Assembly: GCA_015698045.1 (NCBI GenBank)
Contig: BLAL01000255.1
Coordinates: 64,501-128,500 of the forward strand
Direction: 5' to 3'
Length of the DNA: 64,000 bases
Origin: Rhizophagus clarus
Taxonomy: Eukaryota; Glomeromycota; Glomeromycetes; Glomerales; Glomeraceae
Made by a program: the position numbers and the translations under genes. Positions 37,530-50,059 of this stretch are shown here, in pieces. Below the pieces are notes generated by a model. It made no database searches and was not told the DNA's origin. It worked only from the letters and a program-made list of their open reading frames with translations. How positions within the stretch are numbered: position 1 is the stretch's first letter; every line of letters starts with the position of its first letter.

Positions 37530-38993
37530 ATGCCAAAGAAATCAAAAAAATATTCACCACAAATGCGTTTCTCAAGTTTCACACGATGGTTAAAAAGTGC
37601 AATACTGAGAAGACCAAAGCTTGACACTACTACTATTAACGAGAAACAAATTAAAAGATCTCCTTCTATTAATGAGAGATCAGTTAAAAGATCTCCTTCT
37701 ACAAGGAAGACTCCATCGAAAAGACCTTACACCTCTGCTAAAAGACGAAAATCACGAAAACTCAGTCGTCGATCAGGGTCAGGTGGATCAAGATCAGGAT
37801 CAGGATCAAGATCTTCATCCAATTCCAATTCCACTCCCGCTTCCATTTCCAATCCCAATCTCACTTCCACTCCCAATTCCTATTTCAATTCCGATTTATG
37901 TGAAAATAATAAAAATGAAAATTTTATAATTATTAACAATGAAGACGTTGATAATTATTCGGATGATAATAACGATAATAATGATAATAATATTGATGAT
38001 GATATGATAATACCTAACGTAAATTCTGCTATGCTTTTTGAAATGAAATCTGATACGTGCGAAATATCTTCTAGTGTCATGTCACGACCAGAATCTCCCT
38101 CTAGTGATAGCTCTTCGGATGATGATGATGACGATGATGATGATGATGATGATAATTCAAGAATTGATTACTTAGAAAATACTCGTATAATTAAAGGTTC
38201 AATAGAACATTTCGCTTATGTTCGTACTTTAAGAAAATTACGTAAGGATAGACAACGTTCAATGAATCAAGCTGTCCTACTAAATAATATCTTGAAAAGA
38301 ATTTCTGTCCCTTCACAATTATCTGATGACATGCGTAAAGAATTAATTCATTTTAAATCAAGAATTTATGAAATAAATAGAAGATTAAAACGAACTAGTG
38401 TCCTTAGTGTAAACGATATAAATGGTGGATCACTATTTAATAATTCAATCTCTTCTTTATGTCCTTCATCATTGATGAATAAAAGGTTGTCAGCAATAAT
38501 TGCTGAAGTAAAACCAATATCTCCTATCACAATGAAATATCGTCCTTCTTATGCTTCTTCAAAGGTTGTAACAGTATTTGATGAAGTAACAAATCAATTG
38601 GTTGTAAAAGATTTACCAGTAGCAAGAAGAAAAAGAAGATTAAGTGATTTATCGAATATACTTATTCGATCAGCTTCATCATCATCAACAACTTCTACAA
38701 ATTCTTCTCAATCTTCACTGGTAACTTTAACAGATGATGCTGAACAATTGAAGTTTTCATCGCTAACAAAAGAACCAGAATCTTATATATCAAATCATAT
38801 TATTATAAGAGAGGAGGATGATGATGATGACGATGATGATGATGATGATGAGAAAGGTTGTCATGAAGATGATGTACCTTTATTCGTTCTCAAAGAACAA
38901 TTTAGATATTCCGGAAGAGGTTATGGTTTCATAAAGAATAATTTACCTTCCTTGGAAGGGTATGGACCTCCTTGTGTGACTTTGACCGTATAA
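37530..38993 (+). CDS. Intrinsically disordered Ser/Asp/Lys-rich protein, 487 aa
   Basis: A single uninterrupted open frame, the longest in the window, with ATG at 37530 and TAA at 38991-38993. The N-terminus is basic (MPKKSKKYSPQMRF) with repeated KRSPSINE/KRSPSTRK phospho-site-like units and a KRRKSRKLSRRSG stretch that could be a nuclear localisation signal. A long Ser/Asn/Pro tract follows (residues 85-125). Two Asp tracts lie near residues 195-210 and 430-440, encoded by GATGATGAC microsatellites. A helical central segment (VRTLRKLRKDRQRSMNQAV, residues about 230-250) and a block VTVFDEVTNQLVVKDLPVAR (about 348-367) look like the only ordered parts. There is no signal peptide or membrane helix. 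The family was not recognised. Being intact in a decayed neighbourhood suggests a real host gene. Confidence 0.75.
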   Translation: MPKKSKKYSPQMRFSSFTRWLKSAILRRPKLDTTTINEKQIKRSPSINERSVKRSPSTRKTPSKRPYTSAKRRKSRKLSRRSGSGGSRSGSGSRSSSNSNSTPASISNPNLTSTPNSYFNSDLCENNKNENFIIINNEDVDNYSDDNNDNNDNNIDDDMIIPNVNSAMLFEMKSDTCEISSSVMSRPESPSSDSSSDDDDDDDDDDDDNSRIDYLENTRIIKGSIEHFAYVRTLRKLRKDRQRSMNQAVLLNNILKRISVPSQLSDDMRKELIHFKSRIYEINRRLKRTSVLSVNDINGGSLFNNSISSLCPSSLMNKRLSAIIAEVKPISPITMKYRPSYASSKVVTVFDEVTNQLVVKDLPVARRKRRLSDLSNILIRSASSSSTTSTNSSQSSLVTLTDDAEQLKFSSLTKEPESYISNHIIIREEDDDDDDDDDDDEKGCHEDDVPLFVLKEQFRYSGRGYGFIKNNLPSLEGYGPPCVTLTV

Positions 38994-39414
38994 TTAACGT
39001 ATACCTGGTCGTATTCTTAAGGTTAACTATTTTTCTTTATTGTACCATATAAATATATATATAATTGTCATTTTGGAGTCCCTTTTTATTATTATTTATT
39101 ATTATTATTATTATTAATGTACATAGTATATTTTATGGTTGGAAATTTGTAGATTTGATATGGGGAAATGGGAAATTCGGGAAATTCGAAGGAATGGACT
39201 TCAATTTAGGTGATTTGAGTTTATGGGAAATTATTATTATAACAAACACGAAGTTCAAATTTAAACATATACAAAAGTGACGTTTTGGTCACAAAAAAAA
39301 AAAAAAAAAAAAAATAAGATAAAGAATTATGATTATATATAAATATTTTTAAAAGTTAAAACCAAAAAAAAAAAAATTTTTTTTTGTTATTGTAAATAGT
39401 TATATTTTTTACCG

Positions 39415-39447
<33 letters not shown>

Positions 39448-40370
39448 AATAATAATAATAATAATAATAAATTTTTTGAAATTATTTATTATTTCATTTT
39501 AAACGAAAGAAAAATATTTTTTTTCAAGAAAAATAAAAATAAAAATAAAATAAAATAAAATAATATGACTCGTTCCAATAAAATTTTTTATAAAGTTAAT
39601 TAATAAAATACCGCAGATGTAAAATAATTTGAGTGCATGCATACCATAATCAATTCTCGAAAAAAAAGAATATTATATTTATAATAAATAAATAAATAAA
39701 TTAAAAATTTGATAAGATAATTAATTAACGATATTAACTTTTTTTAAATTAGTGGTAAATTAAGGTTTGGTACTCACCAAACAATCCAAGTTTGGTCGGT
39801 TGAAACGTGAATCTTTTTTTTTTATTGGATTTTGTAAAATAGATTTTGATTTTGCAAAAGAGATTTTATAAAGAAAACAAAGAGATCCGCATTTTAAAAA
39901 AAATAGAATTACTATATTTATAAAAGAGAATTGTTTAAAAAACGAGAATTGTTTTAAAAAATAGAATTGTTTATACAAAGTAATTGTTTATAAAGAGAAT
40001 TGTTATAAAAAAAGAGAATTGTTTGAAAAAAAAAAAAAGAAAATTTATCAGGAAAAAAATTTTTTTCTGCTTCGAAAAGAACATGTGAAAAAAAATCGTA
40101 AGTTGAAAAAACTCCCACACCACATCAAGCGAAAGAGGGCATCAAGATAATAATAGTAAACACGAATTGTTGATCAAAGTTACGTTTTGTTTACTTGACA
40201 GTTTATTAAAAATAAGCACGCGAGATAAATCTGGAAAATTAAATATGTTTAAATTCAATAATAGTAATTTGTAATTAACGTAGTTTCTTTTAATAATGCG
40301 ATAATGCGATAACTCGTCCCAAATTCGGATAAATATTGTAGTTTTTTCGTGAAAGCGTTTGCATTTTTAT
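38994..40370. other. 3' flank, A/T homopolymers
   Basis: The 3' flank of the 487-aa gene followed by long A and T runs, an (AAT)n tract at about 39447-39470 and repeated AGAATTGTTTAAAAAA words (39925-40025). No coding sequence is supported. Confidence 0.5.
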
Positions 40371-40446
40371 TATGTTATTATTATTATTATTATTATTATC
40401 ATCATCTGTTATTATATTATTATCTGTTGTTGTTATTATTATCTGC

Positions 40447-40485
<39 letters not shown>

Positions 40486-40745
40486 CATCATCATTATTAT
40501 TATCATTATTGTTATTGTTATTTTTATTTTTTATTTTTATTTTTATTATTATTATTATTTTTATTTTTTTTTATTATTTACTATTATTTTATTATTTTTG
40601 TTATTTAATTTTTATTGACTTTAGACTTGTTACTTTTTTTTTGTCATCATCACGTCGTCAACTCGTCATTATCATCATTATCATCATTATCATCATCATC
40701 TTATCATTATCATCATAACATCATCATCATTATCATCATTATCAA
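40371..40745. repeat. Compound (ATT)n/(ATC)n microsatellite
   Basis: Runs of TTA/ATT interspersed with ATC and GTT triplets, then (ATC)n at 40665-40740. All three plus frames stay open for 78-119 codons as poly-Ile, poly-Tyr or poly-Leu; these are microsatellite artefacts. Confidence 0.95.
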
Positions 40746-40759
40746 CATCGAAATAAAGT

Positions 40760-43700
40760 TTCATCATTATCCTGATCGTTAAAAAACCATAAGACCACGC
40801 TGCGTACCAGGGGTACTGGTACTTAATACAACTATACATGGACATACTATACGATTGGACATTTATTATGAACAAAGTAATTTAACTAAATAAATAAAAA
40901 AGAAAATAAAGAAAAATAGATGTTTGATGAATTGTTCTAACCCAAGCCATAAATAAACTAAATTTCAAAAATAAATATTTTTTTTTTCTCTCAAAATAGA
41001 AAGAAAACAAATATAATTTTACACATATTTATTTATATATTTTTTATTTGATGTTATGTTATGTTTGAAAAAGGCGAAACCGAAACACGACATTTTTTCA
41101 TCGAGTACAGATTTAGCAGATAGTTGTTGTTTAGTTGTTGTTAACGTGTTGTTTGATGATGTTAATGTTTGATTTGATGATGTTTAATGTTTGTTTGATG
41201 TTGTATCATGTTCCCCGGCATTATTAGATACTTCCTTTTTTGGAATCATTCCTCATGTTAAAAAAGTTATTTATATCTGATATACACGCATATTAAGCGA
41301 AATTAGAAATTGTAAGTCGTTCTTTAACTGGTTGATATTGATCTTTGTTTCTTTGCTTTATATATATATAAATTTTCTTTTTTTTTTGTTTGGGCATGTA
41401 AGTTGTTTGAGCAAGTTGTCTGGGATTTCGTAAATATCCAAATATTCGAACAAGTTTCGTTATACAAAAAAAAAAAAAAAAATTTAAAATTTTCGAACAA
41501 GTTTCTTCGCTTACATAAATTTTGGATAAAATCTAATTAAATCCTAATTAATTCTAATTTATAATTACGTAATATGAATTATCACATCATGTTATTATGG
41601 ATCTATTTATTTATTTATTTAATTTGCACGAGAATATTAGAATATGAAAAAAATCTAAATTAAGAATATTATATCCAAAAAAAGGACTCAAAAAAAGGAA
41701 ATCTTTTTTTTAAAATATGTACAGTGAAGGCATAATGTGTGTGAAGTTTCTTTTAAAAGAAGAAAAAAAAAAAATTATTTTGATTTATTTGGATTACTCG
41801 GTTACACGAAATTGATCGATATACTTGTATTTTGAAAATTTTGTAAAGAAGAAATATTTTTTTTTTTTTTGATTATCTTACTAAACTATACCAAATTAAG
41901 CTTAAGGCGACATAATTTAAGCTTGTACACTGAGTACGATACTTATATATCGGTAGTTGGATTTAAAAAAAAATTTTAAAGTTGCTTACGTTATTAAACG
42001 TATATGGAACTTTTGTATTGAATGCCAAGATTTTATTAAAGTAATTGGGATGCCCGTAATCTTCCGTAACAATAAAATAATCTGAACTTATCTACGATAT
42101 TGTTGTGATGTTATAAAGGAAGAATTTTCTGGAAGTCAATTATTGGCCCTATTTCTAGGCGTTGATTATTAGAAAAAAATTCACCGATAATTGATGACGA
42201 ATTTGGTACCCATTTGATCTACATATACATTTCCATACTAAGCTTTCGAATAATCTGGAAAAAATGGTTCCCCTTCTGTGTAATTTTAATTATGAATTTT
42301 TAGAAATTAACATTAATATTAAATTAAGAACCGGTTGAAAGTGGCTTTAAGACTTAGCCACTTTGGAGTAAAATTTCGTGCCATATAATTTACATTATTT
42401 TACGTTACATAACGTATTATTAAATTATCCTTACGTGGGAAATCTATATAGGAGGTTTTTATAATCGCATTATCCAATTCAAATGTAGGATATGATAAGT
42501 TTAGTGACAAAGAAATTTTTTTTTTTTTTTTATTTTTTTTACAAGGTTCTCACATTGATTTGCATTTTGATATGATCGTTCAAAAACAATGAAGGCGTTG
42601 TCAGTTGTCACATTGTGACAATTTACCAGATACCTAACCCTAACATATTTCTTAACTCTGTTGCCAAACGTAACTCCATCATCAAACATTAGAGGGGTGC
42701 ATTTTGTGTAGGAGTGAATGCGTAGAATACAAATTCTCATTCTCATTAATATTTAAAAATAATAAATCTGTTATTGTTCAAATTTATAAATAATATTTCT
42801 CATTTTCGTTACCTAAAAATAATAATTTTTTTTTTTTTTTTTTCGTTGTGAATATTTTATTATTTATTTCCAATTGCGAAAAAAATAATCATGAAACACA
42901 TGTTAGTTCGCTTTGTTTATTTTATTCGCAAGCTGATAGGTGTAAAAACAAAATAATCGCGATTATTTTTCAACCTTATGACTGGGTTTTTATGCGAAAG
43001 GAGATAATGATAAATAATTGGTTTATAAATTACTATCATTCGTAGAATTCTGCGACATAAAAATAATTTGTTTATAAATTATCATCCATAATCCAATAAT
43101 AGAAACGTAATTAAGTTTATTGTCTGCAATCTTTATATCCACAGTACATTGCAACCTATACACTGCATAACTGCATCAGTAATACACTACATACAGGAAC
43201 ATAAAATTACACAAATTGATATCTGATTTAAAATTTGTAACATCAATGTTTGCTTATTATAAAATGAATTAAAGATAGCATTTACACTTTTTTTAAAAGA
43301 TCGTTTTTTAGGATGATCATCTTTATTCATGTATTGTGAGGCACGGACTATGGCGTTTATTTATTGTCGACCAAATTTGTTAATATAATTGCCTTAATAC
43401 GATGTTACTTTATGTTAGAATAGAAATACACTTTCCTGGTACACAAACCTTCCGTAGAATCATATTCTTTCAAGATCTCTGCCATTATCGATAGTCTGAT
43501 TAAAGATTTCTTCTGGTTTCGTTAAAAGCCCAATGAAAATCAATCATAATTAAAGTTCTTGATGTAAATCTTGCTGTTGAGTCTGAGCATTCTTTAAGGG
43601 CTCTGGATGCGGTAAAGACTTCCCTAGCAAATATGCAATATTAAATCAAAGGTAAAAGACGAATAAAAGGAACATATATTTTATTTTAATGGAGACTTTG

Positions 43701-43870
43701 TAAGTAACAAATCATATTGTTTGTTTGAAGTTTCAGCGTTAAACTACTAGTAGAGAAGAAACATTGAATATTATGGATGATGTCTTTGATAATTAAGGTA
43801 CCTGAAATATAGAAAAACCTTTTAGTGTATGGCGAGATTTAAGATTAAACACTGCACTACACTGCATTTT
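40760..43870. other. AT-rich stretch, no supported gene
   Basis: Only short frames. A GTACCAGGGGTACTGGTAC palindrome lies at about 40805-40823 and GTTTGATGATGTT-type repeats at 41130-41205. On the minus strand near 43640-43560 a possible terminal exon follows a TTTGCTAG acceptor (LPHPEPLKNAQTQQQDLHQE, then Leu and stop); it has no partner exon and is not called. Confidence 0.4.
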
Positions 43871-43879
43871 TCTTTGGAG

Positions 43880-44568
43880 GGTTTTTTTGCATTTGACTAT
43901 ATTTTAAATCAAATAGAACATCAAAAGAGGTTATTTAATATATGATAAAGTTCATTATACCTTGTTTTTCAAGAATTTTCTTTAAAAACGTAAAATCAAG
44001 AAAAACACATTTAACAACATATCACGTGGTTGATTTATTTTTTTGCTATTTTCCTTTTTTTTAAGTATTTTTTAATTGCATCAGAAAATACACATGATAT
44101 TCATAATACTACCTTTGTTTTTTTTTGTGTTTAGCTATATTTTAAATCAAATAAAATATTAAAAAAAGTTAATTGATATATAATAAAGTTTATTATATCT
44201 TTAAAAATATAAATTAAGAAAAAAAAATATTAATCATATACAGTAAATATTGAATATTAATCATAATAAATCAGGATGCTAAATATTTCTCATATAATTT
44301 ATATATAAAGTTTTCTAAAAAAAAAAAATTGTCAATCAACAAGAAGAAGTTTTTTTTTTTTAAAAAAAAAATATTTTTATTGCATTATAATAAATACACA
44401 TAATATTTATAATATCATGCCACATTTTTTCTTTAGTTTTTTTTTTGTATTTAGATATATTTTAAATTAAATAAAATCTTAAAAAGTTAATTAATATATA
44501 ATAAAATTCATTATATTTTGTTTTTTAAAAAATTTTCTTTAAAAATGTAAATTAAAAAAAAAAAAAGT
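43880..44568. repeat. Diverged tandem repeats, ~240-320-bp spacing
   Basis: TATATTTTAAATCAAATARAA occurs near 43896, 44134 and 44453 (the last with a substitution), each followed by TTAATTRATATATAATAAAG-type sequence and, later, AATATTAATCATAATAAAT. The third unit is interrupted by the pogo element and continues after 46440. Confidence 0.7.
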
Positions 44569-44569
44569 A

Positions 44570-46438
44570 CCGTATTTTTCCAATATTAAGCACCCCATTT
44601 TTGCAGGGATTTTGTGCGAAAAGTTTGGGGGGATGCTTAATTTTGGCAGTTTTAGAAAAATGTCTTTTAAACGTCTTTAAAATCAATTTACAATTCGTTA
44701 AAAAATTTTGCAAAAAAAAAGTTCTGGCGAAAAAATCTGTAAAATGTTTCACAATGATGCAATTCTGCGTAATGATATAATAAGGGGTTTTTTAGCAATT
44801 ACGCGACTTTTACAACTTCGCGACTTGACAACTTCACGACCTTTACAACTTTCGCGCGACCTTCATATCTTCCGAAAATTTGAGTTTCACACACTATGCC
44901 AAAAGTTATTAAACGCCAACGTGCTTCGTATTCTATTGAACAGAAAAAGGAAGTTGTTACCTATGCTCGTCAACGTGGAAGAAATGAAGCAGCTAGACAT
45001 TTTGACCTTGACAAATCTATGGTTGGACGCTGGGTTAAGGCAAGTGAAAGTTGGACAAGTGAAATAAAAAATAATACTATGCGGGTGGGTTCTGGCCGAA
45101 AAGCTTATTTTCCTGAAGCTGAGGCGAAATTATACAATTGGGTAATTGTGCAAAGGAAAAAGGCGCTAGCTGTAACTTTTGTGACTGTAAGACTTCAAAT
45201 GTTTGAAATTTTGAGAGAACCGGATATGGTAGCACTATATGGAGAATTAGCAAATAATTTTATGGCAACATTTCGATGGTTAACTGCATTTATGAAACGG
45301 CACAATTTGGCTTTGCGTAGACGTACAAGAATATCCCAGAAACTTCCAGAACAATTGGAAGAATCATTGGAAAGTTTTTATCGATTTGTTATTCGTCTTA
45401 GGATAAAAAATTCTATTGAGATGTGTAATATCTTTAATATGGATGAAACACCAGTCTGGTTTGACATGGCTGGAAATTTCACCATTAATCAAAAGGGTGA
45501 GAAAACAGTTCATATTCGTGGGACAGGTAACGAAAATAATCGGTTTACTGTTGTCTTAACATGCGCAGCAGGTAAAAATCTCCATTATTTATTTGATTGT
45601 TATAAAATGTAATTTTACTTAAATCTTTTTTATTTACAGATGGAACAAAATTGCCGCCAATTTGCATTTTTAAAGGAAAGCAAATGCCGCGTGGTGAAAA
45701 GGCCCCTCCTGGTGTGATCGTATGGTTTCAAGAAAGCGGATGGATGAATGCTGACTTGATGAAACATTACGTTAGTTACTTAAATCAGATAAGAATGTCA
45801 AGTGGCCAATCCAGACTTCCGGCTATGATGGTATACGATTCCTTTAGAGGGCATCTAGAGGAATCTGTTAAACAAAAATTTAAGGAAAATCATGTTGAAC
45901 TTGCAGTAATCCCAGGTGGCTTAACAAGTATTTGTCAACCACTCGATGTTGCCATTAATAAACCTTTTAAAGATAATCTTCGTAGAGAGTGGTACCATTG
46001 GATGAATAATGGTGGTGCTGGGTATACTCCTGCTGGAAATCTTCGACGTGCAAAAATAAGTGAGGTATGTGGGTGGGTCAAACGTTCTTGGAATAATGTT
46101 TCTGAAGAAATTATCATTCGTGCCTTTAAGAAGTGTGGTATATCAAATGCCTTAGATGGAACGGAAGATGATGAAATTTACAAAGAAATTGACGAAGTCC
46201 TTGATGAAATTCAAAATGAAATGGACAATGATGTGGAGGAAGAAATGGAAATTATTGATTTGAATGATAGTTAAATTCTTTTATTTGTAAATATATATAA
46301 TGTAATTTTGTTTTTTTGATAATATAATAAAATTAATAAGTGGTCGGAGAGGTGCTTATTTTCAGTTTATGCTTGATATCGTGCAAAGTAAGGGGGGGTG
46401 CTTAATTTTGGTGGGTGCTTAATATTGGAAAAATACGG
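44570..46438 (+). mobile_element. pogo/Tigger-like DNA transposon, 1,869 bp, apparently intact
   Basis: The termini are perfect inverted repeats of at least 26 bp beginning CCGTATTTTTCCAATATTAA, flanked by TA on both sides (44568-44569 and 46439-46440), the target of the Tc1/mariner-pogo superfamily. GCTTAATTTTGG motifs recur just inside both ends and could be additional transposase-binding sites. Flanking sequence on both sides belongs to the same AT-rich repeat, which confirms an insertion. It encodes one two-exon transposase with no visible defect. Confidence 0.93.
44896..46274 (+). CDS. pogo/Tigger-like transposase, two exons, 436 aa
   Basis: Exon 1 is 44896-45571 and exon 2 is 45640-46274, separated by a 68-bp GT...ACAG intron. 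The join gives LTCAADGTKLPP and keeps one frame to a TAA at 46272-46274. The N-terminus is a helix-turn-helix region (YSIEQKKEVVTYARQRGRNE, DKSMVGRWVKAS), followed by a second DNA-binding (CENP-B-like) region. The DDE core has Asp183 (NMDETPVWFD), Asp292 (MVYDSFRGH) and Asp328 (CQPLDVAINKPFK), spacing DD35D. The tail is acidic. All three acidic residues and both DNA-binding regions are present, so the enzyme could be functional. It cuts and pastes the surrounding element by binding its terminal repeats in the nucleus. Confidence 0.9.
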
Positions 46439-46439
46439 T

Positions 46440-49104
46440 ATTAATTATATAAATATTAATTATAATAAATCAAAATGCTAAATATTTCTTATATAATTTA
46501 TATATAAATTTATATAAAATTTACTTTAAAAAAAGAAATTACAATTAATAAAAAGAAGTGTATTTTATTTACTTATACAATAGAAATATACTAAAGATCC
46601 TATATATAGATTAAAATAAAATATTAAAATTATAGTATTCATATTATACAGAAAATATTTGTTAAATTTTTAAAATTGTTAAAATGATTATATTTAATAA
46701 AGATGGTAATTATACTTCAAATAAATATATTAATAATAAATAATATATGTACTAAAAATCATAAATAAAATGCAATACTTAATAATATAAAAAATAAAAT
46801 TCATAATATTTATATTGTATAAAATAAGTATTAGATAAATTAAAAATATTTTTAATATCACTATAATTAATAAAGATAAAGATTGTATTTTTAAGTAAAT
46901 ATATTAATAGTTTATTTTATCTAAAATAAAATGTATAAAATATTATAAATAAAATGTAATACTTAAAATTATAAAAAATTAAGAATTATAATACTTATAT
47001 ATATTAGATATAATTAAATATAAAAACACAATAAAAACTATTTTTTAAAAATTATAAAAATATATATTTTAAATTAATATAAAATTATTCTAAAATATAT
47101 ATATAAAATATTATAATTGTTAATATAAAATATTAAGACTTATAGTATTCTTTTTGTAAAATAAATATGAAAATATATACTATAAAATTGTAATTAATTA
47201 TCTTAAATTACCATTAAAAAATTACTGGTCAAAATTTCTTAAAAATATTCACAGTCAACCCTTTTTACAATGAACTTCAATATAGCAAATGATATAATAT
47301 AATAGATTATCTATGCATACTAATTTTTAAATATAAAAAAACCTTAATATAATAAAGTTTATTATAATTAATTCTCTTTACAGTGAATTTTGATATAGCG
47401 AATAATATGATATAATAGATTTTTAGTAAATACTAATTTTTAAATATAAAAAAACTTGATATAATGAATTTTACTATTTATTTACTATATAATATAATAC
47501 AAAATAAACTGTACAAAACAGTTTATATAAAATGACTTTTTTTTATAACAAATTATTATTATAATAAATTTTTTTAATAAAATAAATTTTTTTTATTTAT
47601 CAAATAAATATATTACTAAAATAAATCTAATACTAAAGAAAAAATATAATAAAATATAATAAAATAATAATAATAAAGAAATAGTAGTAATTTTCTATTT
47701 TATCCTTCAATAGATTTATATAAATTTAAAGAAAAAAAAAGAAAATATAAAATACCATTAAAAAATACTAAACTTTTTGTTTTCTTCTATTATAAGCTAT
47801 TTATTATCTAAATAAGAAATAAAAGATAAATTTAAATGAAATTGCAATATATTAATAAATAAAAAATAATTAGTAACTTTCCATTTTTCTTTTAATAGAT
47901 TTCTGAATTTTTTAAAAAAAAAGAAGGGGGAATAAAAGAAAGAAAGGGAAGGAAAATATAATAAAAATAAATTTAACAATATTGTGGTAAACTATCTTAT
48001 TTAAATATCATGTATGCTAGTTTCTGATAATAAAATAAAATAAATTTATAAAAAATAAATTAAATTTTATTAATATTATTATTTATCATAAAATTATTGC
48101 AAACTATATACACTGATTTGTAGAATTGATCTAAATTAAGGATTTATAAAATTTAACAAAAAAGATAAAAAAAATATGACTTCTGTTTCACAATCTCTGA
48201 TTCAAATTGTATTATATAATTATCTTATGCTGGTTGATAAAAAAAAAGATTTTCACTTTTGAAATAATAAAATACGTTTTATAAATACATAAATAATGCA
48301 AAAGTCAATAATTTATTTTTAAGGTTAATAATAGGTTTATAGTATAAATAAAAACTTTATGTTATTTGTATATTAGATATAATAAATAATTATTTTTTTT
48401 ACTTTCTAATGCTTACTATTATGCAAAGAAATAATAAGAAATTATAAAGGTTTAAAACTATAGATTAAATTTGATATGATTTATTTATTTATTTTTTATA
48501 TTATATTTTAAAAGATTTTAAGACTATTTTAACCAATAATAAAAATTTATTATTGTTAGTTTTAAAGTTAAATAAATTTTATTATTCAAATATTTGAGAA
48601 GATGAAGAAGCTTTATATGACCTTTATTTTTTATTAATAAAAAATTTTTCTTTTTAATACTATTAAGGGTAGAGTGTATCTACGTCACAACATATATATG
48701 ATTTTAGACTAAAAAATGTAAATTGTTACGTGATTCAAAATGAGCAAAATTTATGATTTCTCGCAAACTACCATATGAATTTTATTAAATACACATTTAA
48801 AAAGAGTATAAATATGCACTTCATTTATTTATTAAAGTGTTTAACCATTTGCTATTAGTCTTTTTGAATGTATTTAGACTTTTAAAATCAAATATGACTA
48901 ATAATAAAAAAATAAAATGGCATTAATAAAAAATTTTATTTGAATAAGTAAATGCACAATAATTTTTTGACATAAATATTCTTTTTTATTATACTATTAA
49001 CTTGTAAGGTTTCATAAGTTTCAAGTTAATTTGAAAATATGTTTTCTAAGTGATTCGCAACTTACCATAGGAGATTCGCAACTTAATGACAACTTCATAG
49101 TGTA
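46440..49104. other. Extremely AT-rich repeat-like stretch
   Basis: Diverged repeats of TAAAATATTAT/AATAAAATGCAATACTTA type and of TTATAATGAATTTTGATATA, with no gene. GATTCGCAACTTA is duplicated at 49053-49085, immediately left of the Polinton-like element. Confidence 0.5.
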
Positions 49105-49502
49105 ATATATAGGATAAAACAGGGGTTCTGGGGTCAGATTTCTGTATAGGTATAATTAGTGTAAGCCTCTTCCGGCTTATTTCCTGATATATGAAATTTA
49201 TGTAATCTTTTTGAGATCCAAATTCGTTTGCAACCTCAGGAAACATATCAAAATCTAATATCGAATTCAGACTTAAGATCAAGCTGGACTCAAATCCTGT
49301 TAACATACCCATCTTGCCCAAATTTTTTGTTTACAAGATAAAGAAGAACACCATCTTTGTTAACACGCTGGCCGATTTTTAATCTCAAATAATATAACAA
49401 AAAAAGTATGCTATATTGCTTGATTTTAAAAAAGGCCAAGAGCATCGAGGACCAAAGTGTCCGAGTGTGCTCGCAGGCCGCAAATGCAAGCTCATTTTGC
49501 AT
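49046..49502 (-). pseudogene. TIR-encoded outward-reading ORF, left copy (frameshifted)
   Basis: Reads from MQNELAFAACEHTRTLWSSM at 49502 outwards to the element's end. An additional A in an A-run near 49330 shifts the frame, so the protein splits into two frames (49502-49290 and 49321-49046). The second part, with GFESSLILSLNSILDFDMF, runs through the terminus and 22 codons into flanking DNA. The right-hand copy is broken at a different place, so an undamaged ancestor of about 130 residues can be inferred. No family was recognised; it is leucine/isoleucine-rich and partly helical. Confidence 0.6.
49105..49110. repeat. Target-site duplication, left (ATATAT)
   Basis: The six bases ATATAT precede the left terminus AGGATAAAAC and are repeated after the right terminus at 60954-60959. 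Six bases is the duplication size of Polinton/Maverick elements. The sequence is low-complexity, so the exact border could be off by a few bases. Confidence 0.7.
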
Positions 49503-49563
49503 ATCAGATTTTATGTTATCCTAGAATTAATTCTAAAGCTGATTCATTAACATAAACAAATCC

Positions 49564-49600
49564 AGGATAAGTCTCACCTCAAAGAGGTGAGACTTACCCT
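49564..49600. repeat. Subterminal 37-bp palindrome, left
   Basis: AGGATAAGTCTCACCTC, a 3-nt AAA loop, then GAGGTGAGACTTACCCT: 17-bp arms with one mismatch, centred about 470 bp from the left terminus. The arms begin with AGGATAA, the same seven bases as the terminus itself. The mirror-image copy is at 60466-60502. Confidence 0.9.
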
Positions 49601-49756
49601 GTCCGGTATCCAAATTCTTGATTAAAAAAAAATTGAGTCTATTATAGCATACAATTATTTTCTTGATATACAGGAAATCATTCTAAAGTCAATTCATTTA
49701 AAAATTCATTAAGAAAAATAAATCTCACCTCTGAGTGACCATATTTATATCGCACC

Positions 49757-49933
49757 TCAAAGTATAATCTTTTCATTATATTGATCATATATCAAGGCCT
49801 TATCTCGAAGAATATTCACATAACGAATCTGATAATTGCTCTTATTACAATAGCTACATAAGTCATTATCAATCCCTGGAGGTTTATTTATCTTTGTAGG
49901 TCTACCACATACTCTGCATGGTAGGCGCAACAT
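49757..49933 (-). pseudogene. Truncated Cys-rich ORF in left TIR, 58 aa
   Basis: The TIR duplicate of the C-terminal two thirds of the Cys-rich ORF at 60034-60309. It starts at an internal ATG (MLRLPCRVCGRPTKINKPP) and ends at TGA 49757-49759. It keeps the CRVC and CSYC pairs but lacks the N-terminal cysteines, because the TIR boundary lies just upstream of this methionine. Confidence 0.6.
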
Positions 49934-50059
49934 AGCCCCTATTTTCTCATAAATTCAAAAATATAAAAAAGGTAATTAAACATTAGAGGTCATAGGATTA
50001 AATATTTTAAATTGAGAAAAAGTTTACATGATATATAACAGGTGAGACTTATTGATAAC

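Larger units (their letters stand above)
49111..49936. repeat. Left terminal inverted repeat, ~826 bp
   Basis: The reverse complement of 60130-60953. The match begins at AGGATAAAACAGGGGTTCTG and stops at GCGCAACATAGC; beyond this the sequences are unrelated. Differences are scattered substitutions and 1-nt indels. It encodes an outward-reading ORF and a truncated copy of a Cys-rich ORF, and carries a 37-bp palindrome. Confidence 0.95.

Noticed and set aside
40371-40718. Overlapping open frames of 78-119 codons of poly-Ile, poly-Tyr and poly-Leu
   Set aside because: They are translations of an (ATT)n/(ATC)n microsatellite in three frames.
42501-42746. An 81-codon minus-strand frame with mixed composition
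   Set aside because: No homology recognised, no neighbouring exons, and it begins in a poly-T tract; it could be a gene fragment but cannot be supported.
43500-43640. A possible terminal exon on the minus strand and an open plus frame with VLDVNLAVESEHSLRALDAV
   Set aside because: Both strands look mildly coding and neither has partner exons or a recognisable family; there is no basis to choose.
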